Shown here: positions 1 through 11,879 of the stretch, in pieces | Numbering within the stretch: position 1 is the first letter of the stretch | How the letters are laid out: each line of letters begins with the position of its first letter | Origin: Rhyzopertha dominica | Taxonomy: Eukaryota; Arthropoda; Insecta; Coleoptera; Bostrichidae | DNA: 64,000 nucleotides | NCBI GenBank assembly: GCA_025024175.1 | Contig: QCXZ01000137.1 | Coordinates: forward strand, 4,278,001-4,342,000 | Reading direction: 5' to 3' | Notes under the pieces: model-generated | What the model saw: the letters and a program-made list of their open reading frames with translations, nothing else | The model's database searches: none | What the model was told of the DNA's origin: nothing | Position numbers and translations under genes: made by a program

Positions 1-479
1 GGAAATACCAGGATAATGTCTGACAATCCTAACTTGTGTCATTTTACTGGTTAATTCGAGAAATTTAAATATTTAGGTATCCCTTTTTTAGGTAAAAAAA
101 ACACTCTAAAGTAAGTTAACAGCTTTCTTATCAAACAGTTACTCATACAAAAATTTCTATGCAATGACTAATAATATGTTAAATTGCTTCAAAGCATTGT
201 TTTGTAAAACAAATGCTCTGTTTAATCGATTTTATCAAAACAAGTACTATACAACGCAGTGACTAAGCCATATAAGAAATAATTTGTAAATACACAAACG
301 TTTCAGGAAATTACGTAGAAAAAGAAATTATTTTCGTTCTTCTCGTGTTTTTTTTAGTCAGGGACTCATGAACTACCCTAAAATAATACCACCAGCGCGA
401 TCATTATTCTCATATAAGTTATTTCTAAATAATGTATGGTCTCAAAGCTTTCTCAACATAATTAAATGATAAAAACATT
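1..479. other. AT-rich stretch, no gene seen
   Basis: No coding region or recognisable element could be supported here. Confidence 0.4.
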
Positions 480-830
480 TCTCTAGATAAGGCTTTCCTG
501 CAAACAGGACCAATGAACCTTACTACATTCTTGTTTTCAAACTTGACATTCATTTCTGAAAGGGACAAAGTGAAATTTTTCTCATCATCCATAATATTGA
601 ATTTGTCAACAAAATTAATGTATCTTAATGAACGACAATCTGGGAATCCTTTCCAATTGTGACAAGGTGACCCTTCTTTTTCGAAACCATCAAATCATTT
701 TGGGAAAATTGCTCTTAAAACCGTTGTTTTTGAAACGCTGAATCTTCCAGCTAATTTTCGCTGCGAAACTCCAACTTTGGCTTTAGAAGTTTCAATCAGT
801 GTCTTTGTACCTCTCCTAGTTTAAAATTCT
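480..830 (-). pseudogene. DDE transposase relic
   Basis: The minus strand reads, with breaks, a helix-turn-helix-like stretch (KVGVSQRKLAGRFSVSKTTV) followed by a catalytic-core-like stretch (IMDDEKNFTLS, then NVVRFIGPVCR). DDEKxFTLS followed about 20 residues later by VRFIG is known from a widespread Tc1/mariner-related transposase family of invertebrates. Stops and frame changes separate the pieces, so this is a dead fragment. No inverted repeats were found at its edges. Confidence 0.5.
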
Positions 831-1800
831 TGGTCGAGCAGTTTCATGTAGGTAAACCCTCCCAACATTAATTAAGGTCTTATGAATTATTCTNCTTTAC
901 AAACTAAACTCATAGTCAAGTTAGGTAGATTATCTTGTATGGGTATATGATTATAACTGTGCGAATTAAAAGGAGTTAACTATATAAAAAATATTCTGAA
1001 AAATTAGGATCTATACGTTACTATTTAACATACACTGCTCCAATTAATTAAAGCACCGAAAAAAATATCCAAAACATTGATGTTAATTGGTGTTTAAACT
1101 ACTTGGCCGATTTGTATGATATTGTTCGGAAGAAAATCAATTTCATAACTTAACATATTTTTATTGTTCGTTTGGTTACATTACAATTCTCAAATGCATG
1201 CCATGAAAAAAATTAATTACAAGAAAATGTCATCAGGAGGCTCTATAGAGAATCTCTGGGATATTCTTGGTAGGTGATTGTAATAGGAGCATAATGATTG
1301 CAGCAACTTAGATGACTTAGGGTGGAGACTGATTCCAATCCGGGAAAACCGGATCAAAATGAAATTCCAAGATCTTATTCGAACCAAAGGCAGAAATACT
1401 CGCCACTGACAATTTGGTTCCTTTTTTCCCACTACGTTGACTGTCCTTTTTTGTTCATTCGTTAACTCCAATAAAAAAGAAGTTACTTTAATTTATTTTA
1501 TAGCGACTCCAAATGTATTAAGAAATATGGGGTTGGTTAACGTTTTATCTCCTCTAAAGAAAACATAATCGATATGATTCATTTTGACGAGAAATGCACT
1601 AATCAATACAAATATTGGCTTTTAAATATAAGCTGACATTTAGGTACTTCGAGATCGTTACATATCTCAGTTTATAATAAAAAATTAATGACTAAACCTT
1701 TTCCATATATGGGTCTTTGGGTTTACTAACGCGACAAATATGCGTTGTTAATATAAAATGTCAAATCACTGCGTGTCAGTCTAGCCTGTTTTGTTTTCCA
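831..1800. other. No supported gene
   Basis: AT-rich DNA. The short open frame at 1217..1471 has no recognisable domain and is probably chance. Confidence 0.4.
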
Positions 1801-1920
1801 TATACTGGTTGTTTAACAAATGAAAATGAATACGACTAGATCGAAAATGCAACCAATAATATATTTGCAGAGGTTACATCGAAAATTGTTTTTTGTCTCA
1901 AAAAATATAAAACAGACAGT
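1801..1920. mobile_element. Terminal remnant of a Tc1/mariner-type element
   Basis: This stretch is a diverged match to the reverse complement of the right end of the element at 7974..9342. The shared blocks include AAATGCAACC, ATATTTGCAGAGGTTACAT and AAAATATAAAAC. No partner end or transposase of this copy was found nearby, so it is a solo or truncated end. Confidence 0.5.
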
Positions 1921-2159
1921 TGTATCAATTTGTAAATTGGCATACGCATCACTTATTTGCTATAGCTGTTTGCATAATAGGCAACAAAGTAAATGATTTA
2001 ATATCGCGGCTGTCATTTCAAAGCCGAAACGAAGTCGAGTTGTGTTGCCCAATTGAACATATTACTTTTTCGCCGACCATTTACGTTTTATCTTTTTTGT
2101 GTTAAAATCGTAAAATACGACGAAACAATCCGAAAATAGATTAGACTAGGGTGAAATAT

Positions 2160-2440
2160 TCCATAAGCACTTGGCGTTTATTAATTTTCTTATAATGTAA
2201 CGCCATTTTTCTTTAAAAAATTACGTAAACTCTCCTTACAACAGTTAATTTTTAGCTCAGCTTTAATTTTCTTAAGTAATTCTTCAATTGTCAGTACAAA
2301 ATGGTTTTTGTATGCCTCATAAATCATAAATGCGTGATCATCTTTGAAAACCCTCGACGAACCAACATCTTTTTGCACTTCTTTCCTGAATTCTGTCATT
2401 CTAATGGTTTTTACGATGACCCCACTTCTCCCTCTGCAGT
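2160..2440 (-). pseudogene. Transposase N-terminal fragment (same family as 9345..9610)
   Basis: The minus strand keeps about 70 codons open, with a stretch such as FVLTIEELLKKIKAELKINC. The same protein is encoded on the plus strand at 9345..9610, and the homology extends into flanking DNA (AAGCACTTGGCGTTTATTAA here against its reverse complement there). The protein resembles the N-terminal DNA-binding part of an insect DDE transposase family with a 'VYEFYxNxxxLTxxxL' pattern. The catalytic part is absent. Confidence 0.5.
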
Positions 2441-4189
2441 TTTAATTTATTTATAAACATTCAAAACTATTTGTTTAACTTCAGGTGATAAATGATTATG
2501 ATTCCGTTTGACTCTGACAGTTATAGATTTTTATTGGAAGACATATAAAGAAACGGAATACAAATAAGTAATACAGGACCCCAGAATCCAAATCCTGATT
2601 ATCATCTAAATTTGTTAAATAGTTGAGCTATAATTATACAAAATTATTATATACTTGGACTCAGTGGAACTGTATTAGTTTATGTGATTATTACTGAGAT
2701 TGTTTCATAAAAAAATTATCTATTACTTGTACATAAGTGTGAGACGTTTACGTAAACGTTAGCCAGTTCTTGTAATTAATATATTTAACGAACCAAAATT
2801 TTATAAGTTGAAACTTAAGTCTTCATAGATATAGAGTAGTGAATTAAAGATATAAATAAGCCTGTTTTAATATATATTTGTTGGGAATATTTAGCTTCTT
2901 CGTATATAGATATTTGGAATGAAACTGTCAAGCGTGTAAGTGTAGTGACTTTAGTGATTTTGAGAACTTTTCTTCTGTTGATTATTCGTGGTGAGAATCA
3001 CCTGGCGCTCGATCTACCACCCAGCCCATTTCCACTGGAATCTGGTTGATATCACACGAATATCGAGGCCATAATCTTTACCAAAGTTCTTAGTAGTATT
3101 TTGTGTAATAGTGTTTTTCCAAAATGTATTGCTATTTTCAACATTCAACGTAACGCAAATAAAATGCATGGTTTTGAAAGAAAATGTTTTGTTGAGAAAT
3201 TATGCAACTAATAACAAGCAATAAACGAAAAACATGGGAACATACAAGAAGTCGACTGGTTGATGACACTATAAGAAGATGATTGTTTTGACACAGCACA
3301 AGATTAGAAGAGATTAAATAGGTTCACAGGTAAATATTTTAGAAAAGTTTGCTGGTGCATTTCCAGGAATTACAGTTCTTAATACGTAATTAAAAGTATA
3401 GGTTGCGGATAAATCTGTTCAAATACATAATTTGTATTTATGTTAAAATTGAGTACGGCCCATCCTCACAGGTATCATTCAAATCTATTCTAAACATCTA
3501 GGCGTCATTTACTTCTATTTGTCTAAAAATGGAACTTAACGGTCGACAGTCTGTAATGTTTTTTTGCTAAAGTATGCAGGCATCTCTCTAGATGCAAGTG
3601 TGTGGTATTCATGTATTACAAGCCGAAGAACATGCTTTGTGGAAGATCTGGGTGGCAACCGATATCGCGAGACCGGTCCTCCTGAAGAGCACCACTTTCT
3701 TCTGCGGTTGCCGTTTGACTTAAAGACCGTGCATATGGTCCTGCAATCGTAACCTACTTTTCTCTTTTGCCTTATTCACGGCTAANCTTGTTGAACTGAA
3801 ATGTTTTGTACAGATGGTTGGTACCGTAGGCGATCCACGAGACGCCTAAACAGTTTCATTCAGCAATAATGACGGATTGTGTGGCATTATCGAATTTCCT
3901 GCACGGCCGGAATCAAGATAAGGCCCACTACTCGGAGCAAAAAACAATGGATAATGAGGCAATGTTGTATGCAAATGCTGGTTTTCCAAGGCAAAATTAA
4001 AATCTACTGCGATTATGTGGTGTTTATATGGTTTAAACTTGCAATTAGGGCACTATGCATCGAGATTTCGTGTGCAGAGATACAATTTTGTAATAAGTTT
4101 CCTCTCCACGTATAGCTAGATTGCCATGTTTGGTGCTTATACGATGCTACAACTTCTATTATAGTTTCGTTACTGCAAACACAAATTCT
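2441..4189. other. No supported gene
   Basis: AT-rich DNA with no recognised element. A less AT-rich piece around 3560..3760 has a 62-codon open frame on the plus strand without identifiable domain. Confidence 0.4.
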
Positions 4190-4930
4190 ATCCAAAATAC
4201 CTCGGTGTTACTTTGGATACGTCTTTAACTTTAAGACACATTGAAAAAGTAACACAGAAGCTGGAAACCGCACTTGGGGTGCTAGCGCAAAAACTGCATT
4301 GAACTTAGTTAATTCATTGGTGAAATACTGTGCTCCTGTTAGGATGAATAGTGTACATGTTTCCAAAGTATAGACTCACTTTACACTGCAATGAGGATCA
4401 TTACTGGCTCTATTAAATCTATACCTTTACTGTGGCTGTCTGTTATAGTCAATATCACTCCTCCAAATATAAGACGTCAATATGCCCTCGATAAAGAACT
4501 CCTCAAATACCATGATATGCCTTAATCTAAACCCAATTGCAGAATGTACCTCTTATTAACCGCCTGTGTTCCCGAAAGCCAGTTTGGAAAGAAGATATAC
4601 TTCGAAAATCTTTTTCTACTGATGATCTTTCGATAATATCCCGGGCAATGGAAAACTCACTTTTTATCCGCAATTTAAGTACTGGTCCAACAGTGTAAGT
4701 ACCAGGATTTAATTTACCGCGTAATAAATGCTGCATACTAAATCGTTTGAGAACTGGGCTTTATGGTGAATAAGCGGAATGAGCAACATAATCCAGCTTG
4801 CGTTTGTGGTTTTGAGAGCGAAACCATTAATCATATGGTTACAGAATGTCCGTTGACAAAGTTTCGTGATGGTATCTCAATTATTCATCAAGCCACCCCT
4901 GAAGTAATAGATTGGTTAGAAACTTTGAAG
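4190..4930 (+). pseudogene. Non-LTR retrotransposon reverse transcriptase, C-terminal relic
   Basis: The plus strand begins with LGVTLDTSLTLRHIEKVTQK, the typical post-palm segment (YLGVxLDxxLT) of Jockey/CR1-like reverse transcriptases. After stops and frame changes it ends with the pattern LPRNKxCxLNRLRTG, a C-rich HxV..CP motif and a final 'WL', as at the C terminus of these proteins. Many stops show it is dead. The fragment at 42340..42910 belongs to a similar family. Confidence 0.65.
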
Positions 4931-4987
4931 TCCCTATGAAGCTTATATACTGTATACTCCTACTATTACTACATATCATTTCATTTT

Positions 4988-5029
4988 CCACGACGTTTCG
5001 ATGAGATGGCACTCATCATCTTCTAGTGG
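4988..5029 (-). ncRNA. Hammerhead-like motif, degenerate core
   Basis: On the minus strand, helix I would be CCAC with GTGG, helix II GATGAG with CTCATC around loop TGCCAT, followed by GAAA, a palindromic ACGT helix III and C as the cleavage-site base. The core reads TAGAAGA instead of CTGANGA, so the essential C3 is lost and activity is unlikely. The layout matches the other Penelope-associated motifs in the window. Confidence 0.45.
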
Positions 5030-5388
5030 TAAAAAATGTTCAAAGTTTCTGTAACTTATGACAAAGTCAAAATCTATGGCAAGTTAATTTTTATGTTGTA
5101 GCTGTCCTTACACTACTGCAGGTGGCTGGCGCAGTGTATGCTGATGCATTTTGATCTTGAGCAGTTGTGATTCCTGTATGACTTGAAGATCCAGAAGCTA
5201 CATCATTGTTTGCAACTACACTCGATCCTAAAGTCAACTTGTATTCCTCCAAAACTGGTTTCCTAGTGCAGGCTGTCATCCCTCCTGTTNAGGGTCTTTT
5301 TTGGAGCAATACAAGTTGACNTTAGGATCGAGTGTAGTTGCAAACAATGATGTAGCTTCGGGATCTTCAAGTCATACAGGAATCACAA

Positions 5389-5426
5389 GTAGAAGATGAT
5401 GAGTGCCATCTCATCGAAACGTCGTG
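5389..5426 (+). ncRNA. Hammerhead-like motif, inverted partner
   Basis: This is the plus-strand mirror copy of the motif at 4988..5029, with the same helix II (GATGAG/CTCATC), GAAA and ACGTC. Its core shows the same TAGAAGA change, so the change predates the inverted duplication. Confidence 0.4.
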
Positions 5427-5440
5427 GACAAGACTCTTAG

Positions 5441-7805
5441 CAGAGTTTTTCACAATACATGCGAGAAAACCCTGAAAGGTATGATAATAATAACACATAC
5501 TAGCTTTACGCCGTAAACGCAGGTACTTGTTTAAAAAATAAAATACTACAGTAATAGAAAACGAATACCAAAAGAAGGCAAAACCGACTTTAAAAGCATC
5601 TACTAATAGAATCACGTTTTCCGAACAAAAATTTGCTCATCTGTCCCATATCAAAAGCTAATGACTGATGTATGAATAAGAAAAATGATAAAAATAAAAC
5701 GTAATAACTGTTATGCCACAAAAAGGATGTTGTTTACGAAGTAAAGGGAATTTGGCACCTTACAGAACACTTCTTTAACATTTTCTGGGTAAAATAATGA
5801 CCGGACATAGATAAAAGTTGTGTGCTTTTGATTGAAAGTTGATTACATAATTATATATATCCTCCTATAAGTGGGTTGCCTCCACTTATCCTCCTTTAAT
5901 AGTAAAATATTGACGATTGATTTAATACTGTTAGGCAAATAGAAAGCTTTCACAACACTGGAAAGTTATTAAAAATCAAAATCACTTGTGTAAGTGATTA
6001 CAAGTATTATATCATATTGAAACAGTTTGGAGCATAAAGGGTGTATCGTCCAAATTAGACTTAATCAAAGTTAGGTAAGCGATAATTCAGTTTTTGTAAA
6101 AAAAAATCTGAGGCTAATACCTGGAGGTTATACATGCTGAAATAATCAACCATGCATCCTCGAATCTTACGAGAACTGACGTACAAATGAGCTATTCTTT
6201 AAGAATCTATCTGCCAGATAGCATTTTTAAACCATCCATACTGATAATGCACGAACCCTTTGTAAATAATTGGAAATTATTTATCGCTTAGTCATGCTTC
6301 TGCAGTATGATGACTAATTCCAGCCCGAAAACGTTCACTTTTCGATTAACAAAAAATGTTACCGTGGAATCGAGTTGAATATAAAGAAGGGACTCTATGA
6401 CTCACACTAAGGATAAGTAGATTAGCATTATTATCGTAATCAGACCATTTGAAATACGCTCTTTGTCCGTCAAGAAGTTATTACATTTAAAAATATGTAA
6501 AATAGCGAACAGTTCCTACCCCTGTGGTGATCCGTGAAAATGGAAAATGCTAGCTACCGACGAGTAATAGTAACGAATTAAAAATTAATGATAGTTGATA
6601 CTTCTTCATAGATTTGAATTATGTGGTGTATTAATTCCACTGATAGGCGATATGCCATTCAATATCGATTTATCACAATTTTATAAATTCAACACGTATG
6701 TCCCTTAGTAATTTCTCCATAAATGCTATTAACCACAGCACTGTCTCATTCTACAACCTCTAATAGAGCTCCTCTTTTCCTTTTGATACCAGGAGGAGCA
6801 CCATACGTAGATATCGTAGTTTTACCTACTGTATAAAAGCCGTCGTAAAACTGGTAGATTTATTATTACATTCTAACAAACAAAATTCCCGCAATCTTAA
6901 TACTTTCTACCCCTGCTTACAGCAGTCGTCAGAATTTGATGCATGACAGCTAGTTGGATCATTAGGGTAGTTTGATGCCTTACCGAACTGCGCTTCATAC
7001 TTAAACACATATAACATAGCATTAAGTAGCATCAAACTAATTATGAACGGCTTAACTATGAATTCAATGTTTTGAAGAAAACAAGGTATGATAAATAATT
7101 ATTGACCACACAAAGAGTCTGTGATTCAGATAAAATCTCAGTAAACCATGTGGTGCCGAATGAGTTAATAAGATACTCTTTAGAAGTCCTTTGTAGGCAA
7201 ATTCATGGATATTGAAGCTTCAGCACTGCAGAAATGGCATGTAAAGTGTACCCAACGATATAAGCCGCTTAAGACCTTATACATGTTTAATTCTTTAATA
7301 AGTTTAGTGTCTCTCCGTAGTAAAACAGTAACTATAATCGTCTACGGCACGCTTAAAGCTGGGCAGGACTGGATCCTAATATTCCAAACACAATGTTTCA
7401 CAACAATAGTTAGTAACAAACCTACAATACAGTATCTTACAAAACTGAACGGTCTAAAATTGAACAAAATGAAGGTAAGGTTATGTAATTACGTCTACCA
7501 ATTATTTTGTAATTTTTACAGGTATATCCGTCATACGAGTAAATAAGTTTTTGCATAAATTAGTTTTGTTGTTATTCCATGGACGTTAGTTTTTTTGATA
7601 GATGCTGCAGAAATTATACAAAACAGTTTATCGAAGAAACTCGAAATAATTATTAAATTAATAATCATTTGCAACTAGCAGGTATAAAAGTCTTTCTTAA
7701 GACCCTGATTAATTTTTTTTGAAGGTGTGTGACATTACTACTTGTTTTGTAGACCAGAAATGTTCTGTGAATAGTTTTGATTGGTTAAGCATGTTCTTCC
7801 GGCTC
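5441..7805. other. No supported gene
   Basis: AT-rich DNA. The 113-codon open frame at 7205..7546 has no domain, no splice context and ordinary AT-rich codons; I do not call it a gene. Confidence 0.4.
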
Positions 7806-7971
7806 TACCCCCATAAGAGCCACATCTCATTAATCGAAATCATCATTTACCACCTGAAGCTAAGGAAATAGTTTTGAATGTTTATGAACACATCAAAAAT
7901 GCAGAGGGAGAAATTGGGGCCATCATCAAAACCAGTAGAATGATCAAAATTTCACAATCAACCATGAGAAA
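7806..7971 (+). pseudogene. Older transposase, 5' part, split by insertion
   Basis: The plus strand reads HLPPEAKEIVLNVYEHIKN followed by a helix-turn-helix-like stretch (TSRMIKISQSTMRN). This resembles the first part of the transposase whose next segment lies at 9345..9610. The Tc1/mariner-type element at 7974..9342 sits exactly between the two parts, flanked by TA on both sides. Confidence 0.5.
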
Positions 7972-7973
7972 TA

Positions 7974-9342
7974 CAGGATGTTTTACGAATGATAATGATC
8001 CTGACGAAATTAAAAATGCAACCCAAAATACATTCATCAGATAATGGTATTATTTAAAAAAAAATTGGGAATCTATGACAGTCATGCGCTATGGTTCCTG
8101 TCACTGTATTTATTAAAAGTAAAAATGTATTCAAATGATGAAAAAAAAGATATGATTTTGATTTATGGTGAATGCAAGAAAAATGCTTCCGCTGCTGCCC
8201 GTTTATACAGACATCGTTTTTCAAATAGAAGAGCTCCTGCCGATACAATTTTCAAGAGACCTGAATTAATTTTAAAGACAAACTGGCCATCACTGAAAAA
8301 GTCAAGAGAAAGAACAGCAACAGGCCCTGACAATGAAATTAAAGTATTGGAAATAATTGACGAAAATCCTTATATTAGTCAAAGGGTAGTCTCAAGAGCA
8401 ACCTGTATTAGCCTGTCTTCAGTACACCGAATAATTAAAGGCAATCAATTTCATTCGTATCACTTGCAATTGGTTCAGGCCTTAAAGGAGACAGATTATC
8501 CTAAAAGACTGGCTTTTTGTAACTTTTTTCGGGAACACCAAAATTTGAATGTGAGATTTTATGGCAACATTTGCTTCTCAGATGAAGCAAGATTTTCTAA
8601 TAATGGTGGAGTTAACAAACATAACATGCATTATTATGCGCAAGAAAATCCTCGTTGGATTCGAGAAGGACATTTTCAAACTATCTACTGGACGAATATT
8701 GGGGAATCAAATTGTTGGGCCTTATTTTTTCGCTATAGTTTAAACGGCAATACTTATCTAAATTTTTTAAGAAACATTTTACCGGTACTTCTCCAAAATG
8801 TAAATTTACAAGTAAGACAAGATCTATGGTTCCAACAAGATGGGACACCTGCGCATTATCATAGAATAGTGCGAAATCATCTTGATTTGGTTTTGCCTAT
8901 AACCGATGGATAGGAAAAGGTTCAATTAATCCTTGGCCACCGAGAAGCCCGGACCTACTCCTTTGGACTTTTTTCTGTGGGGAATGGTAAAAGAGCAAGT
9001 ATACCAAACACCAATTGAAAGTGTAGAATATTTAAAAAATAAAATACGTGCTGCATGTAGATCCATCATTCCAGAAATGTTAATGCATGTTAAAAGATCG
9101 TTTTGGGCACGAATTCAAGCTTGCGAAAACAGCAGAGGGTGACATTTTGAGCATTTATAACACTGTTATTTAAACATTTTTCAAAAATAAAATTTGTTTT
9201 ACAATACCGAATTTACTTAAAGTAGCTGTCTACGTTTTATACTTTTTAAGACGATGGTCAATTATCAATGTTACCTCTGCAAATGTATTTTGGGTTGCAT
9301 TTTTAATTTCGTCAGGGTCAATATCATTCGTGAAACATCCTG
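7974..9342 (+). mobile_element. Tc1/mariner-superfamily element, DD41D-like, 1369 bp
   Basis: The element has 61-bp terminal inverted repeats (7974..8034 and 9282..9342) starting CAGGATGTTT, about 95 percent identical. It is flanked by the TA target duplication (7972..7973 and 9343..9344) typical of the superfamily. It encodes one transposase on the plus strand (8125..9142) disabled by two small frameshifts. It landed inside an older transposon, whose halves flank it. Confidence 0.85.
8125..9142 (+). pseudogene. DD41D-like Tc1/mariner transposase, frameshifted
   Basis: The protein would start MYSNDEKKDMILIYGE, with an N-terminal helix-turn-helix region, then the catalytic core. The first Asp is in CFSDEARF, the second in WFQQDGTPAHY and the third in SPDLTPLDFFLWGM. 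After correcting the frame, the spacing between the second and third Asp is about 41 residues, as in the DD41D (rosa-like) group, rather than 34 as in classic mariner. The reading frame breaks near 8900 (before RWIGKG) and again near 8955 (inside SPDLTP), each consistent with a single-base change. The C terminus ends RIQACENSRG. Confidence 0.8.
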
Positions 9343-9344
9343 TA

Positions 9345-9610
9345 TATGGCTGTAAACAGAATTCAGGACAGTGCGAAAAGACGTTGGTTCGTAGAGTGTT
9401 TTCAAAGATGATCATGCAAATTTACTGCGACGTACGATTTATGAGGTATATAAAAATAATTTTGTATTGACAATTGAAGAATTACACAAGAAAATTAAAA
9501 CTGAGCTAAAAATTAACTGCTGTAACGGATTTTTCTAAAAGAAAAATGGAGTTTCGTGATAAGAAAATTAATAAAAGCCAAGTGCTTATGGAATCTCCAC
9601 GATTTTCGAA
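9345..9610 (+). pseudogene. Older transposase, continuation after insertion
   Basis: The plus strand, over several frames, reads VYKNNFVLTIEELHKKIKTE and LKINCC, matching the minus-strand fragment at 2160..2440. It continues the reading begun at 7806..7971. Stops and shifts are frequent. Confidence 0.5.
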
Positions 9611-10839
9611 ATGGTTAGTAAATTACTTAAATCAAATAAAAAAATTTCGAGAGGTAGATACACCAATCATATGTCGACGACAACCATGACACTGTGAAAA
9701 AAAGTTGGTGCGATATGAGAAAAAATGCGTGTCGACTGTAACGGCGCTACATGGAACAAAGAATTTTTATTCTACATGCAGATCTGAAATCGGATGAGTG
9801 AAATTATTTCTATCTGCTAAAAATATAAAGGTCGCAAAGATAGATTGCCATGAGTGTATGACGTCTAAAGTTTTTAAAAATGGTTTGAGAATAAAGCTTC
9901 CGACCAATGCAGTAATTGTATTAAGACAATATAATATCAAATATTGCACCAAAATTTAGTGATAGCACCATACAAAGTATCCAAAAAGTTGCGAAAATCA
10001 GAGCAAATAGTTGGTCTAACTGTGCGTNTTATGCGATAAAAGAAGAAAATTTTTACAGGGAACCGACTGGTGGCAGGATTATGAATAATGCAAAATACAA
10101 ATACCATTTAAGTGCNCCTCAAAGCCACGAAAAAAGACTTGTTAGACAGGATTAAAGATTTGGATATCAATCGATGAAATTGCAAAAGAAAGATATAATA
10201 TTTTATAAGACAAGGTTAATTTCCACGAAGCATGTATCGAAGTTGTTTATCACTGATAAAAGATATAAAGTTGCATAGGTATCGGTCAACGACAGGTAAA
10301 AATAAATTTAGACAACGCCCTGCAACACATCGCCACCTTATCTGAAAGAAAACTGCCTGAATTTCAATGAAAAATACCGATCAGCCGCTTAGAGTCCAGA
10401 CTTGGCCCCTGAAGACTATTTTATCTATGGTTTTTTCGTTCTTTAAAAATTGTGCGGTACCAAAGACTACAACACATTTATTACGTTTAATCATTTATCC
10501 AGTTAGTGCCTAGTGTTAAAAGCGAATTATCTATCCAATTCCTTACACATCCTGAACAAACATCCGTTGGTCCAACAACTGACCAGTGAATTACAATTCC
10601 ATGCAAGTGGAATGATCACAAAATGAACGGAAGTTCCATTCAACGACAAGCATGCAAAATTCGAACCAACAAAGAAAAAGAGACATAAAAACCGATAACA
10701 TTTTAGCATTTTACGAGTTCTCCTGAGCAATCAATCGTCCTTACAGAACGCCTGCATTCTTCGATGATTTCATACATATTTTTCCCGTGTTGTTTATAAC
10801 AAATTCGAGCCGATAAGGACTGAACCGCACCCTAAACCG
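9611..10839. other. Decayed transposon DNA, no gene
   Basis: Probably the tail of the older transposon. Around 10400..10440 the plus strand reads LAPEDYFIYG, reminiscent of the SPDLAPxD motif of mariner transposases, but too little remains for a firm call. Confidence 0.3.
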
Positions 10840-11170
10840 GCGTATGCGTCATCTTTATTTCGAAAAACGACCGGATCGTCCCAAATTTCGACAGCTTTAA
10901 GTCAGATCTTACCTTGTTCGTCGAAAATTAGAAGACTTCTGGGCTAACTTGGCCGATATTGAGGTATTACACGGTCGGATGGATGCCGGTATGATCACAG
11001 CTGACGGTTATTACCTAGGCTACCGCACACCACAAAGACGGTCGGACAGCGAATGAGCGATTCCCGAATCCCCCTGTTCGGCCCGTCAGCGTGATGTCAG
11101 CGGCGGAGTGGGGTTGCTACAGGGAGGGACTGAGCGTGTGAATCATACTGTCTGGCGGGGAAGACCGTAA
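10840..11170. other. GC-richer island, unidentified
   Basis: This segment is clearly richer in G and C than its surroundings. A short frame on the plus strand is open for about 45 codons (with VRRKLEDFWANLADIEV and GYYLGYRTPQRR), ending at a TGA near 11056. I do not recognise the protein. It could be a fragment of a transposon or of a decayed gene. Confidence 0.3.
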
Positions 11171-11879
11171 AACAAATAATGTATCGAATTCAATGAGGTA
11201 TTGTCTGTTTCCCACATTTTAGAAAGAAGAAACACATATTATGATATTTACTAAATTCAAATAGTTAATTGGCAGTTTCACTCGCACTATTTCAGGAATA
11301 GATCAAGTATTTTTATTCTTTTCGTGACAATTTTTTTACTCCGATATGCAGTCGCGTTAGGGTGAAAAATGAAAGGGGTGATTCTACTCGAAAAATTAAT
11401 GCCACAAGTTCATCTACCATTTTTGTCAAAACTTAAAAGTATTGAAGATACAGGGCGTTAAAATGATTTTTCCGATTAGTCTGTGCAGGAGCGCCAGCTT
11501 TTAGAAAACCTCGGGGGTGCTCATGCTAACATAATTGTGAAAATAGTATCTATGAATCTGTCCAATAGAGCTCAATGGGTACACATGCAATATGACAGAA
11601 ATATGTATGATATAAATAGAAAGATACCTAAGAGGAAAAAATAAGTACAAAAATGCTAGATTTGTTCTAGTACCTTTGTTGGTACCAGCAACAAACTTTT
11701 TTATGAAAGAAACTGTGTTCAATTCACTACAGAACGAGAGGCAGAATGTGGAGTACTCTTTTTTGAAACCAAAGATATACGAAAAAATTATAAAGTAGTA
11801 CTGTATTGGTAACGGAAACCTACCTCATCGGGGAGGTATATAAACTACGTCTCAAATCATTCGACACAAGTTAAAATAA
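11171..11879. other. No supported gene
   Basis: AT-rich DNA with no recognised motif. The 73-codon open frame at 11501..11722 (minus) looks like chance. Confidence 0.35.

Larger units (their letters stand above)
4980..5440. repeat. Inverted pair of Penelope-like terminal segments
   Basis: Two copies face each other. Positions 5165..5250 recur as reverse complement at about 5313..5390, and the hammerhead-like ends (4988..5029 and 5389..5426) recur likewise. Such tail-to-tail arms are typical of Penelope-like retroelements. The left arm keeps about 135 bp that the right arm lacks. No GIY-YIG or RT domain is visible between the arms. Confidence 0.5.

Noticed and set aside
7205..7546. 113-codon ATG-started frame on the plus strand
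   Set aside because: No recognisable domain, no promoter or splice evidence and composition like the surrounding AT-rich DNA.
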